Assembly: GCF_009730915.1 (NCBI RefSeq)
Contig: NC_052475.1
Coordinates: 2,108,001 to 2,172,000 of the forward strand
Origin: Dioscorea cayenensis subsp. rotundata
Taxonomy: Eukaryota > Streptophyta > Magnoliopsida > Dioscoreales > Dioscoreaceae
DNA: 64,000 bases
Reading direction: 5' to 3'
The stretch's first letter is position 1. Each line of letters opens with the position of its first letter. Made by a program: the position numbers and the translations under genes. Positions 13,157-25,125 of this stretch are shown here, in pieces. The notes under the pieces are model-generated. The model was not told where the DNA came from. It saw nothing but the letters and a program-made list of their open reading frames with translations, and did not search any database.

Positions 13157-15341
13157 GAACTATTTGGGATGGGACTTTTTTAAAAGCAGAAGTCTTTTTT
13201 ATAAAAAGCGACTACGGGTTCTAAAGCAAATGTTGTGTTGAACTTTTGGGAAAAAAATGTTCGTGAAAAAAGTGAAAATCTGAACTTTTTTTCATAAAAG
13301 TCTTCAACTGAGTCTTTTGAGAAAAGCACTTTTCAAAAATTTGTTTTGTGGGTTGTAAAATTACTAAATTGCCCATGTTCTTTTTCTAACATTTCCCCAT
13401 CTCTAGCCCTAAGTTACTATCCCGATGCTTCCCCATCTCTCCGATCTCAACATCGTAGGGATTCCTCTCGCTTCCTCCACTGCCTCGGCCCTTTATCTCC
13501 TCTTCGTGCCTTCTCATGATCTTCCCTTTCCTCCGGCAACAACATTGGTGTGGTTGGTGACTCTTTCAAGCACTTGAAGGACTTGATGCTTGCCATGCTC
13601 TCGGGTTCCACCTCTCTTCACTTCATCTTTCGGTCTTTGTTTGAGAGAATTCTCATTTTCTTTAGTTTGTTGTTGTTGTTGTTGTTGTTGTTCGGTCTGA
13701 AGGAAGAACAAGTATACTATGCAAAAATCAAAGCAAGATCACTCACTGCACTGACTCACGGGATTTTTGAAAAAAATTGAAGATTTTTTTAGAGTGTGGT
13801 TTTTGATTAAAAGGCATTTGTGGTCGGCCAAGTCCGGTCGTTTAGGAGGCAAGACATTCTTTTTTATTATGTTCATTTTTACGATGGCTGGATGGAATAA
13901 ATCAATAGTATTACACATCTGTAATTTTTTTCATTCATTTCATGATTCATGTTTTTAAAATTAATAGTATTACACTTCTCTAATATCTTATTTCCTGTGC
14001 TTTATGTGCTGTAAACATCTTAGAGTTTACAACTGATTTTTAGGGCTAATTAAACTAACCATTTCAATCATGATCAATACCTTCTCCATCATTTTTTCTC
14101 TTTACTGTAACATGAATTATATTATGAGCTTGTGCCCAATTCTTTAATTTCTTCCTTCAGTTAATAAAACTGTGAGTTATCATCCATTTTATCAAAGGGA
14201 AATATCAAACCTAGTTGGCCCCATGCAAAATATATATATACTCAATCATAGCAGAAATGTCTGTGAAACATGACGTTTTGTCTTGATAGAAAAATCCTAG
14301 TCAATGATAGATTGGTGGGAGAAAATGCATCCCAATTAGAGGTCTTCATCTTCATTTATAAAAAGAAGGTTTGCCAATGAACAAGACTGTTGAAGTTTGA
14401 ATATAGCCTGAGGGTGACCATCATAAAAAGACAGTAAGGCCCTCTCTGGATAAAGCTCTTAGTTTCAACATGTCTTCTTCTTTTTATTTATTTTATTTTA
14501 TTTTATTTTATTTTATTTTTGTGAACCTTGCAAACCAATGTTTCCAAACAAATTCTAAGAAAATAACAATTGGATCACTTGATAATAGCCACCATTTTGG
14601 ACCAAAATTACATTCAAATATGGCTTTCTTAATTTCCTAATAGGACTCACAAGTGCAAACCAACATGCCACAAATTAATAGGACTCAAAAGCTCATAATA
14701 TAATTCATGTTACAGTAATTTTCTGGCTGTTATTGTGGATTCATGAGTGGTATAACGTGTGGTCTCTGACCTCTTATCACATGCTGCTCTGCTCTATTCT
14801 ATTTGATTAATTAACAATTGACATAAACTTTCTTTTTTTTTTATTAGTTTTATTTGAAGACATGAAAAGGGAGGTAATAGTGGTTATTGTTTAAGTGTAA
14901 GTTGATCATGAATACATAAAGTTCATTATTAAGTGTAAGTTAATAATAAATTAATAATAAATTATGATTGGTGGGTTATTGATTTTAGAGACCAGCTTGA
15001 CTACGGAACCGAGCTGCAATTGGTGGGTTATTAATCAATACAACATGAGTGAAACAAACTACTAATTTGTTTGAACAACATAACACAAAAAACAACACAA
15101 ACAAGATAAGCCTATAAATATTGCATTCTATTCATTTCTCTTGTTTGCAATACAAATGATATATCTAAATGTAAATATATACTTTTTAGTATTTTTGTCA
15201 TAGTAAGTTTATAGTGACACACAAACTACATTACGATTCACATTTTTTTTAGAGATTGTTGTGTGCTATTTTTTTAGTTACTAAACGATGATTTCACTAT
15301 GTTAATTTTATTAAGGGCTCAACATCCTAGTATTTTTGAAC

Positions 15342-16264
15342 ATGGCTTCAAAACTACCATTCAAAAGAATTACACAAGGGACAAATTTGGGTGACGTGAA
15401 TGTGGTTGCAAGTGAGAGTACTCCAAAAGCAAGATGGGATGACACAAATACTGAAATATTCTTAAAAATATGTGTCGACGAGGTGCAAATTGGTAATAGA
15501 CCACACACACACTTTACAAAAGAAGGTTGGAAAAATGTAATTTCAAAGTTTGCTACGAGAACAGGGATGAGTTACAATTATAAACAACTGAAAAATAGGT
15601 GGGACTATCTCAAGAAAGAGTTCGGCATATGGGCAAAGCTAGTGGAGCACCAAACAGGGCTTGGTTGGGACCCTGTTAAGAGAACAGTTTTAGCAAGTGA
15701 TGATTGGTGGGAGAGAAAAGGACAAGTAAGCCTGCGAACCCATATTATATATAATACGTAACCATTCATTTATTTTGGGATTTTCATTTCAAATAAACAA
15801 TAACACATTATCTTCTTTTTCTTATTTAACTGAAACAGGAAAACCCAGAATATCTGAAATGGAGAAATGAGGGTCCAAAATTCTTAGACATGATGGAGAT
15901 ATGCTTCAAAGATGTAGTGGCGACAGGCTACATGGCATTGGTACCATATGCAGAACCATCATCAGAGAATGAAGTGTCTAACAACAATGCTTATGCTCGA
16001 ATGAATGACGAAGATATAGAGGTCGAAAACTTTGAAGATGATGATGATAGTCCTCAACAAAACAATAACGCCACACGGGGAGAAACTAGTACAGCACAAG
16101 CCAGAAAAAGACAAAGAACATCTCAAAGAGAAAAGAAAAAAAGTGCAAAAGAGAAACTACAAGAATCATTTGACCGCCTACTCTCTGGGATGGATAACAT
16201 GTCACGTACAAGTAATGCAAGAGTTGAGAACGATGATCGTTGCGAGTATAACCCGGATGTGTAG
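15342..16264 (+). CDS. PIF/Harbinger ORF1: Myb/SANT-like DNA-binding protein
   Basis: In this family ORF1 is the DNA-binding partner of the transposase and acts in the nucleus. Two exons are inferred: 15342-15725 (donor GTAAGC) and 15839-16264 (acceptor ACAG), giving about 269 residues. The first exon has the Myb/SANT-like pattern: ARWDDTNTEIFLKIC near residue 30, KEGWKNVI, the YKQLKNRWDYLKKEF helix, then WDPVKRTVLASDDWW, which is typical of plant 'Myb/SANT-like' transposon proteins. The second exon is acidic (EDDDD) and then basic and lysine-rich (KRQRTSQREKKKSAKEK), a plausible nuclear localisation segment. The start is the ATG after a TTG. The usual C-terminal segment (PGMERGSQ...LFAKK...RETF) is still visible beyond the TAG at 16262 in shifted frames (16265-16440), so the 3' end is truncated by mutation. 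Confidence 0.8.
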
Positions 16265-16464
16265 ATTTGTTGGATACGAGTCCGGGGATGGAGCGAGGGA
16301 AGTCAACATTACTTTCTCATGGTGAGGTTGTTTGCAAAAAAATATCATAGGGAGACTTTTGTGGCACTAGTGGAAAAGGATCCATCACTTGCTATCGGTT
16401 GGTGTCACACTTTCAGCGTGGATGACCTCACCCGACTTTGAATTCAACGGATGATCATTTAACT

Positions 16465-16650
16465 ATGATTGTTATGTCTTTGCTTTATGTGTTGAGTTTA
16501 TGACTTTTGCTACATCTTTGCTTTTGTGTGTTGAGTTTATGACATTCTCTGTATCTTTGCTTTATGTGTTGAGTTTATGTCTTGGCTCTTTAAACTTGAT
16601 TGTTATGTCTTTGCTTCGTGTGTTGAGTTTATGTATCGAAGATTGTCTTG
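16465..16650 (+). repeat. Degenerate tandem repeat between ORF1 and transposase
   Basis: Four copies of a unit containing 'tctttgctttatgtgttgag' and 'tttatg', spaced irregularly by about 40-65 bp. The ORF across it (16500-16742) is repeat-derived. Confidence 0.7.
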
Positions 16651-16843
16651 AACTTTTCACATGTTGTGCTCTCAGCATTAAAATATTTCTAGACTTTTAT
16701 CATGCCTTTGTTCTATGCCATATTTTTTTGTATGGTATTTGAAAAAAATGTTTATTAGTACCTTTGTATTGCGTATTTTTTTTGATGTATTCTACATGGC
16801 ATTAAACATTTGATATTGTTTATGTAGGGTGTAAAAATCGAGA

Positions 16844-18201
16844 ATGGAGTTCTTATCGATTCGGGATCTGAGAATCAAAAGAACCAATGTCGATTCGGAA
16901 GAAGAAGCTAATAATATGCATATGGATGACTGCATTGGACGAATGTATGCATGTCTTTGCAATTGCACAATACCGGTTTATGAAGTCAATGTTGAAGGGA
17001 GAGAAGAGGACATCTTCATTAAGCGGCCATAGGTGGGTTCTTGAAATACTAAATGGATCAGATAGTCGTTTCTTTGAGCAAGTCCGGATGGATAAAACTA
17101 TATTTAGAAGATTGGTGGATGAGCTTACTCAAAAGTATGGTTTACAACATCGAGAAATATTCTTGTAGAAGAATCGGTGATAATGTTTTTTTGTATATAC
17201 TTGGGCAAGGAGCTACTTATAGAAATGTGGAGGAGAGATTTCAACATTCTGGAGAAACAGTACACAGACAATTTCATCGAGTGCTAAAAGCTGTCCACAA
17301 ACTTGGAAATGATATTATCAAACCGGTAGATGGACATTTTAGAGATGTGGACGATTACATCCAGGGTGATGTTCGATATTGGCCTTACTTCAAAGATTGC
17401 ATTGGTGCGATAGATGGAACACATGTGGCCATTCTTGTCCCTCGTTTGAGAAACAAGTTCCATTTATGAGCAGGGAAAGGGTACACCTCAACAAATATTC
17501 TAGCCGCATGTGACTTCAATATGTGCTTCACATTTGCACTTATTGGTTGGGAGGGTTCAACACATGACACACGTATATTAATGGAGGCTTTTGAGAAATC
17601 CTTCTTTGAAGTTTCCTCAGCCGCCCTGAAGGTTCACATTTATTTGAAATTAATTGTATTATCTATGTTTTTATTTTTTTATTTCTTATTGTATTATATT
17701 TTTTTGTAGGAAAAATACTACCTTGTGGATTCGGATATCCTACAATGAAAAGGATTTTTTGGGGCCATACAAGAGTGCAAGATATCACATTCCACAATTT
17801 AGGATGTCTCGTGCATTTAGATCTCCAAACGAAGTATTCAACTATCATCACTCGAGTTTGAGAAGTGTTATAGAAAGAACATTTGGAGTTTGCAAAGCAA
17901 GATGGAGGATTCTACAAAAATATGACCAAGTATACTATGAAGGTCCAATTCGAATTATATGGTCGTGTTTTGCTCTCCATAATTTTTATTCAGTAGAATG
18001 GGTAGCAATGATTTGGATGTTCTCGAGAGGCTTGAAGATATCAACCAAATTCAAGAAGGAGAATGTGGCTTTGAGGATGATGATAGTGAAAGTTCATTTG
18101 TATGGCAACAACCTACGAATGAAGACACTAAACAAATTATTACACTTAGGAACAATATTCGGGATGAACTCTCCAATCAATATATGAGTAATGTAATGTA
18201 A
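16844..18201 (+). pseudogene. PIF/Harbinger DDE transposase, frame-broken
   Basis: The encoded enzyme would cut and rejoin element ends. The DDE_4-type transposase can be followed across all three frames. An N-terminal stretch (MDDCIGRMY) is in one frame to about 17010, then [20 protein letters not shown] in a second. From about 17150 [14 protein letters not shown] is in a third. The catalytic residues are visible: D in [10 protein letters not shown] (17413-17415), D in WEGSTHDTRIL (17566-17568), and E in [19 protein letters not shown] (17873-17875). Damage: shifts near 17010 and 17155, a TGA at 17467-17469 (FHL-stop-AGKG), a probable intron at about 17632-17709, a shift just after it and another near 17985. 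The acidic C-terminus ends at TAA 18199-18201. All active-site residues survive, but no single long frame does. Confidence 0.85.
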
Positions 18202-18244
18202 TATTTGTGTTGTTAGTTGTTGCTATGGTTGTCAAGAAGTTGCA

Positions 18245-18389
18245 AACTTTCACATTGTTGTTGTTGTTGTTAATTATTGTTGATTGTTGTTGTTGTTCCA
18301 ATCAATACTATTGTTGTTGTTATCAGCACTTTTTAAAATTCAAGTCTTAATGTTTTTTTTGTGCTTATTAAACAAGCACAACAATCACG

Positions 18390-18433
<44 letters not shown>

Positions 18434-18935
18434 TATCCATTAAGTTATAATAATAACAATCATAATAGTAATAATAATAATAATTTCATAATCAAAATAC
18501 ATTAAGTTGTAATAATAATAATGACAATGGTAATGACGACGATAATTAATAATAATAATTATTCTAATCATAATACATTAAGTTATAATAATAATATCAA
18601 TAATAATAATATTAATTAATAATAATTATTATTATTATTTTAATCATAATACATTAAGTAATAATAATAACAATAATAATAATTTTATAATCATAACACA
18701 TTATAATAGTAATTACGATGATGATGATAATTAATAATTATTATTATAATCATAATACATTAAGTTATAATAATAACAATAATAATAATGATAATTAATA
18801 ATAATTATTATTACAATCATAATACATTAAGTTCTAATAATAATAATAATAATGATAATTATTACTTATTATTATTATTTTGTTCATAATATATTAAGTC
18901 ATTATTATAATAATAATTATTATTAACAATGTATA
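18245..18935. repeat. Long compound AAT/AAC trinucleotide microsatellite
   Basis: About 690 bp of TTG/AAT/AAC repeats, with a pure (AAT)n run at about 18390-18432. It also contains a recurrent 'cataatacattaagttataat' unit at roughly 60-90 bp spacing. It lies inside the Harbinger element, downstream of the transposase. Confidence 0.85.
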
Positions 18936-19170
18936 ATAGTAATTTAATAAAAACTTATGAATGCCCATTTTAGTAATTTCCCACCCCTAAAAGCACTTTT
19001 AAAAATCTACATCCAAACAATTCACACATATAAAAGTGCTTTTGCATTAGCTTACCCAAACATAAAACATTAAAAAGCACTTAACTTACTCTCCAAAGCA
19101 CTTAAAAAAAAAGTGCTTCTACAACTTAACAAAAAAGCACTTTTTTTTAAAAGCCATCCCAAACAAGCCC

Positions 19171-19936
19171 TAAATCAAACGGCTAATATCAAACAAAGTA
19201 CATAAAGTATGGCAATGACTTCTCTCTCTGAACACTAGATACTCAAAAACATAATTAACTATTCATTAGTACTAATTACCGTCTTAATTATTATAATGAG
19301 CTCTTCTATTCTTTTTATAATAATTAGTTTTTGAATTTTTTAATTAATATTATATTTAGTTTTGGTTTCCTTTTCTTCTTCTGCTTTTGTTGGTTTGTGT
19401 GGGCTTTCAGATAAAACTCCATTTTCACCAAATTTTTTCTTTTTTATTTTTCAGATTGAGCTCTTTGAATCGAATGTGCTTCTCCTAAGGCTTCTCTTTG
19501 GTGAAATTTCTCACTTTTTCTTTCTAATTCCTGTTTATTTGTCTTTTATGGTTGTTATTTTGGTTAAAAGTTGGTTTTTTCAAGGGGATTCTTGTGTTTT
19601 TCTTTTTTGTAGGGATTTCATTAGTGTTTTATGCTGGATTTTGTTAGAATCTATCCACATTTTGGTTTTCTAATGTTATCTTGTGTTGGATCTTGCGTAT
19701 TATCAGTAATTTGGTTGTTTGGGGTTACAAAGATTGAATTTTTCTTCAAAGATTCAAACTTTTTTGTTTCCCTATTTAGTTTCACTGCTTTATATGCTTT
19801 ATTTTCCTCAGTTTTTAGCTGAAATGCAGCAAAGTTTCAGTTGTACTTCAGTATTTTGTACTAATTTTAATCCATGGTTTGAATTAGGATTCAATCAGTG
19901 TACTTTCTGTACATATAGTTTGGGAGAAATCCAGCC
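19171..19936 (+). promoter_or_regulatory. Proximal promoter and 5' leader of the NT-C2 gene
   Basis: Directly follows the transposon. A CT-rich, T-rich leader runs from about 19360, with long pyrimidine stretches and AG sites consistent with a leader intron ending before 19930 (not resolved). The start codon context is agccATGG. Short ORFs here (19362-19952) have no protein character. Confidence 0.4.
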
Positions 19937-22900
19937 ATGGTTCTTGGATTAAGATCAAAGACCAGGAAAGGAACTTCAGTCCAGGTTGACTACATTATTC
20001 AGTTGCAGCAAATCAAACCATGGCCTCCATCCAACTCTCTTCGATCCCTCCGGTCCGTAGTGCTGCAGTGGGAGAACGGCGACAAGAGTTCAGGTTTTAC
20101 CAATCCGGTCGCCCCTTCCCTTGGTGAAGGGAAGATAGAATTCAATGAGACATTCAAGCTTCAAGTGTCATTCTTGAAGGAATCATCCACCAAAGGCAAT
20201 GATTCATTTCAGAAGAATGTGCTTGAACTGAATTTGTATGAACCGAGAAGGGATAAGAGTATGAAGGGGCAGCATATTGGAGGTGCGGCGGTGGACTTGG
20301 CGGAGCATGGAATTTTGAAGGAAACTGTGAGTGTTAGTGTTCCGGTGAGCTGTAAACGGAGCTTTAGGAACACTGCTCAGCCTATTCTTTATTTAAAGAT
20401 TCAACCGTTTGAGAAGGATAGCTTGAGTTCTTCGTCTAGAGATAGCTTGTCCAAGGAGTTATCCTTGGATAAGGATGGAAGGGAGTCGGTTTCGGCTTTG
20501 ATGAATGAAGAGTATGCAGAGGAAGCTGAGATTGCCTCTTTTACTGATGATGACATCTCTTCGCATTCTTCACTCAATATATCCTCTTCAACCTTTGAAG
20601 CTAATGCGGACATGCCAATTCAGAATAGATTAGGAGAACAACAATTGCATGAGGTAATAATCGATGCTTAATCTTAGTGAAGCTCTTTTCATCATCTTTG
20701 CCCAAACCATGTAAATTTTGCTTATCATTATGCAATTTATACTCGATTTCTATCTTTATTATATCTTCTTGTGTGTTACAAGGTAAACGAATTCATGATC
20801 ATGAAAAGTCTTGGGTTTGCATTGATACCTATCTAAGTCTTATATTGAACTTGATGCTGTAAGTCTAATAGTGACATTTTGTCGATTGTGCTCTATTGTT
20901 TGCCACACAGAATGGGTTAAAAGCAGTAGAGAAATCACCACCAAACGATATAGCAACAGTGTCATCTTCGGAGTCTGAGCCATTACCAAAGGATTCCAAG
21001 CCATTGGCAGCTGATTCTGCTCATAGTTCTCATTCGGTTGATCAGAATGGAAGATTGCTTGAATCATCCTTGGAGAATTTATCAAATGAACCTGTGATTC
21101 TTGAGAATTGTAATTCTTCTTCATCCAATACTCAAAGTATAAGTATTGGCTCGGTAAACCCTGGCCCAAGCATTTCTCTTAACTGTTCTTCTATAGAGGA
21201 AGCAGATGGAGCTAATCACATCGAGGAAGTACCTGAAAAGGAGGTAGTTTCTAAAAGTGAAGATAATGTTGCTGCAAGCACTATAAATAAAGAAATTAGT
21301 TCTAGTGAAGTGATTAACAGCGTTGAATCTTCAGAAATTGAAATTCAGGTTGAAAAACAGGCCCTTGTTCCCATTGCAGAACCTGTGAACATTGATATGA
21401 ATCAAGATGGAGCAAATGAGGCTTCAAGCGATCATACTGCAAATGATATCTCTGTCCTGGACAGTAAGCTGGTTGAGAGTGCACCAGAAGATATAACAGA
21501 GGAGCACTTTCCTGATGTTCCTTCTGACAATCTTTCTATTGCATCACCAGAGAATGTGGAGCATACTCCTGACAGTCAGCACCAAGATAAACAAGATAAT
21601 GGTATTGATAAGATGTCAGAATCTGAGACTGCCTCATCGTTCCCAAGAATTGTTGGTGAAAGGGATTATAGCACCTTGAGAAGTAGTAATAGACTAAAGA
21701 CTATGAAGTTTTCTGTGAGATCGCCACCGGATACTCAGCGAAATACCATCTCTGCAAACAATGATCAGTATGTGGAACATGTAAAGGAAATTGATGTGCA
21801 AGAAAATGTACAACGTGATAGTTTAAACTTTGTTATTGGTGATGGGAAAGGTGACAAGAAAATTGCAAATGGGAATTCAGATAAAGATGACTGTAATGGA
21901 AATGGAGCTGCAGATGACAAAGTCCGAGAATTAGAACATAAAGTAGAGATGCTCGAAAGGGAGCTGAGAGAAGCGGCGGCTATTGAGATATCTGTTTATT
22001 CTGTAGTAGCTGAGCATGGGGGCTCACCCCATAAGGTTCATACTCCTGCTCGTCGCTTGTCAAGGCTATACATTCATGCATCTAGAAAATGGTCGAGAGA
22101 AAGAAGGGCGAATGCAGCAAAATGTGCTGTCTCTGGACTGGTTTTGGCGGCAAAGTCTTGCGGAAATGATGTTCCAAGGCATGTGAATCTCTGTTATGAT
22201 GTATTTTAATTGCAAGATTTCTCTGAATTTGACTTGTTTTAATTTCTTCTGATGAAGGTTGACTTTCTGGCTATCAAATTCAGTAATGCTGCGAGCAATT
22301 ATTGTTCAAGAATTCAGGAACGAGGACCTCCTCAACTCTGCAAATGTAAGGCACGAGGTGCACAAGAACAAGTCTCTTCTGCAGTGGGAATCCACCTCCT
22401 GGAAGAATGAAAAGTTTTCTGCTGCTAAAGAGGTTGATGAGTGGGAAGTCCCTAGTACATTCATGTCGGCTTTAGAAAGGATTGAGGCGTGGATATTTTC
22501 TCGAATCATTGAATCCATTTGGTGGCAGGTCTAACTGCTTGTTTTTCACAAGTTCAACTTAATAGGCATATGTGAGACGTAACTTGACTTTGCTTTCTTC
22601 ATCTGTTCGTGCCAGACGTTGACACCGCACATGCAGCTACAAACCGAATGTGGGAAACAAAAGACGGGCTCAAACTTAAAGAACTACAGAAAGCAATCTA
22701 GTTTGGGGGATCAACAACAAGCAAATATATCAATTGAAATTTGGAAGAAAGCTTTTGAGGATGCTTGTGAGAGGCTTTGCCCTGTCAGGGCTGCAGGGCA
22801 TGAATGTGGCTGTTTACCTAAGCTAGCTAAATTGGCAAGTGAAACCATTTGGTTTCTTTTTATCGGCTATATGTTTTGCTTTCATAGGCCTGGTGTACAT

Positions 22901-23976
22901 GAGATTCCCTTTTCTTTTTGTCGTCGACCAGGTCATGGAACAGTGTGTGGCGAGGCTTGACGTGGCTATGTTTAACGCCATTCTACGTGAATCAGAAGAT
23001 GAAATCCCTACAGACCCTGTGTCTGATCCTATCAGTGACTCTAAGGTTCTTCCTGTTCCGCCGGGAAAATTGAGCTTTGGTGCTGGTGCTCAGTTAAAAA
23101 ATGCTGTAAGTCTATATATCATTTCTACATTTCTCTGAATTATATGCACCTAACTTGCTAGTGGTTCTTGTTTTGTATCGGCTTTAGATTGGCAACTGGT
23201 CTAGATGGCTGACAGACCTGTTTGACATGGATATGGATGATTCCCCTGACAATGAGAATGAACAAGACGATGACCGTTTGGATGTTGCAGCATCCTTAAA
23301 ATCATTCCACCTCTTGAATGCGTTGAGCGATCTCTTAATGCTCCCGAAGGACATGCTCTTGGAAAGTTCGATCAGAAAGGAGGTTTGTCCATTACGTAAA
23401 CAATCATTTCTTTGTTTGTTTGTGGCATTGCTTAATCTTTCCATGTTTCCATCAAAAAGGTTTGCCCAACGTTCAGTGCATCAATGATCAAGCGAATTCT
23501 AGACAACTTCCTACCGGATGAGTTTTGTCCTGATCCAATCCCAGACATGGTGTTTGAGTCCCTGGACTCTGAGGTTATAACTTCTTTGAACACCTATTAA
23601 TTTCAGTTGTCTTAATAAATAATCTCAAAGTATTTCGGCTTTCAAACTAATATTGTAGGATCCTCTAGAGACTAGTGATGAGGGAATAAACAGCTTTCCG
23701 TGTGATGCATCCCCTGTCACATACTCTCCACCTTCAGTCACTTTGGTTCAGAGCATCATCGGAGATCCTAGGTTGGCTTCTCTTTCACGAAGCGGATCAT
23801 CGGTGGTTCGAAAATGCCACACAAGCGACGATGAGCTCGAAGAACTGGAATCACCCTTAACATCAATCATCATTGAAAATTCCTCGAATACGATCACCAA
23901 ATCAAAGGAATATAGAGGTCCAAGTGCTGCTAGATATCAACTGCTGCATGAAGTCTGGAGAGATGGTGAATACTGA
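19937..23976 (+). CDS. NT-C2 (EEIG1/EHBP1 N-terminal) domain protein
   Basis: Eight exons join in frame to 1091 residues: 19937-20653, 20911-22178, 22258-22528, 22616-22834, 22932-23105, 23188-23382, 23460-23573, 23659-23976. Residues 1-155 form an NT-C2 domain (basic start VLGLRSKTRKG; VVLQWENGDKSSG; GEGKIEFNETFKL; GGAAVDLAEHG), a lipid- or membrane-associated C2 fold. Then comes a Ser/Glu-rich, probably disordered region (about 180-570), a predicted coiled coil (KVRELEHKVEMLERELREAA, about 575) and a conserved C-terminal half (YSVVAEHGG, RRLSRLYIHA, RLTFWLSNSVMLRAI, VMEQCVARLDVAMFNAIL). That architecture occurs in plant proteins sometimes annotated gar2-like; function is poorly known. Two introns, 22179-22257 and 22835-22931, appear to start with GC (AAG|GCATGT, TTG|GCAAGT) and end in AG. 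GT alternatives break the frame. A partial decayed copy lies at 26875-28135. Confidence 0.87.
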
Positions 23977-24389
23977 ATATAGGCTGTGTATGAGTCCTGT
24001 TAACATTTGAAATAAGAGGGTGAGAGGTTTTTTTTCTTTTTTTTGTATATAAGCCTACGAAATTTTACAAACTGAATATTTTGTTCTTGAATCATAAGTG
24101 TGGATGGAATGTTTATGAGAAGTACTATACAAAGATGGTCATAGAATAACTGCTTGATAAACCCATGACTGATAAAGGGAGGAAAATTGTCTCATTACCT
24201 TACTGACGGACAAGGTGTTATCAACAAAATTGCTTACAGGTTCACTAACTCTCAAAATTGCTCAGGGGTTTAAATGGCACTCTTAAAAACCACCCGGCAA
24301 CAGGCCAATATTATTAGTTAAGCCCTGTGGATTTTCTTTTACAAAAACTTATTATGGAAACATGAAACAAAATCTTGGGTGGTTTGAAC

Positions 24390-24470
24390 GGTTAATCAAG
24401 TAGTCAATTTCTGTGACACATTAACTGCATTAATGTGCTAATGCAGCCAAGAGTCCTTGTCAGGTTTCTC
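24390..24470 (-). pseudogene. Remnant of the AK7-like last exon
   Basis: Read on the - strand this matches the last exon of the gene at 28136-31062 (ETWQGLLAALHLQHINAVNASQK). Here the Trp codon is TGA and about 9-10 bp are deleted within the ALHLQH part. The flanking 24110-24390 also matches 27870-28135. It marks one arm of a local duplication of the convergent NT-C2/AK7-like pair. Confidence 0.8.
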
Positions 24471-25125
24471 TAGGGTGAGGATGGCATTAGAGACCCATTC
24501 ACCTTGCCATAAACTGTTTGTTTGTTTCTTAAAACTTTCTAAACATCTTTTTTCATATAGAGACCTTTATTTTTTATTTTATCGTCCAAATGACTCTAGA
24601 ACAATAAAATTAATGCTCACTCACTCAGTCAACAGTGCTAACTAGGCTATTGATTGGGTATTTTAAAAGAAAAAAACTGCATTTTATTCTTTCTTATTTA
24701 ATTATTAAAATAGTTTATTTGTAATTTTTTAACTAATTTTTTTAACCCATTCAAGACTAAGAAAGTGATCAAGAGAATGTTAAGGTTGCCCTTTATTTTG
24801 TTGATACTACTGATTTTGTGAACCTTCAAAAGTTGAGGGTGAGGAGGACATCAGACACCTATTCACCATGCTGTAAAATGTTGTTTGTTTTTTAAAACTT
24901 TTTAAGGATCTTTTTCCTATAAAAACCCTTATTTTTTATTTAATTATCCAAATGATCCTAAAACCATTAAATCAATGCTCAGTTAAGTAGTCACCAGTGC
25001 TAACTGGGTTGTTGATTGAGCATTTAAAAGAAAAAAAACTTCTCTTTTTGCATTTTATTCTTTCTTATAAAATTATTAAAATAATTTATTTTATTTGTAA
25101 TTTTTTAACTAATTTCTTTTTAAAA
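24470..25125. repeat. Imperfect tandem duplication, unit about 365 bp
   Basis: The segment from about 24472 (gtgaggatggcattagagac...) recurs from about 24838 (gtgaggaggacatcagacac...). Both share the series CATTCACC-TGC-TAAA, TTTGTTT-TTAAAACTTT, CCTTATTTTTTATTT, AATCAATGCTCA and GTGCTAACT-GG. The copies are diverged, so the duplication is old. No coding content. Confidence 0.75.

Larger units (their letters stand above)
13157..19170 (+). mobile_element. PIF/Harbinger DNA transposon, about 6.0 kb
   Basis: The ends are GAACTATTTGGGATGG on the left and, on the other strand, GGGCTTGTTTGGGATGG on the right. These imperfect terminal inverted repeats are of PIF/Harbinger type. TAA flanks both sides (13154-13156 and 19171-19173), matching this superfamily's three-base target duplication. 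Subterminal AAAAGCACTTTT-type repeats occur near both ends. Inside are the two genes expected of the family: a Myb/SANT-like ORF1 (15342-16264) and a DDE transposase (about 16844-18201), in the same direction. The transposase has several frame breaks, so this copy is not autonomous. The 13380-13960 leader is GC-richer and carries a (GTT)n tract. Confidence 0.88.

Noticed and set aside
16032-16325. 97-codon frame overlapping ORF1
   Set aside because: Out-of-frame shadow of ORF1, with a few conserved C-terminal words visible only because of the frameshift at the ORF1 end.
18284-18505. Asparagine-rich 'protein'
   Set aside because: Pure translation of the AAT/AAC microsatellite inside the Harbinger element.
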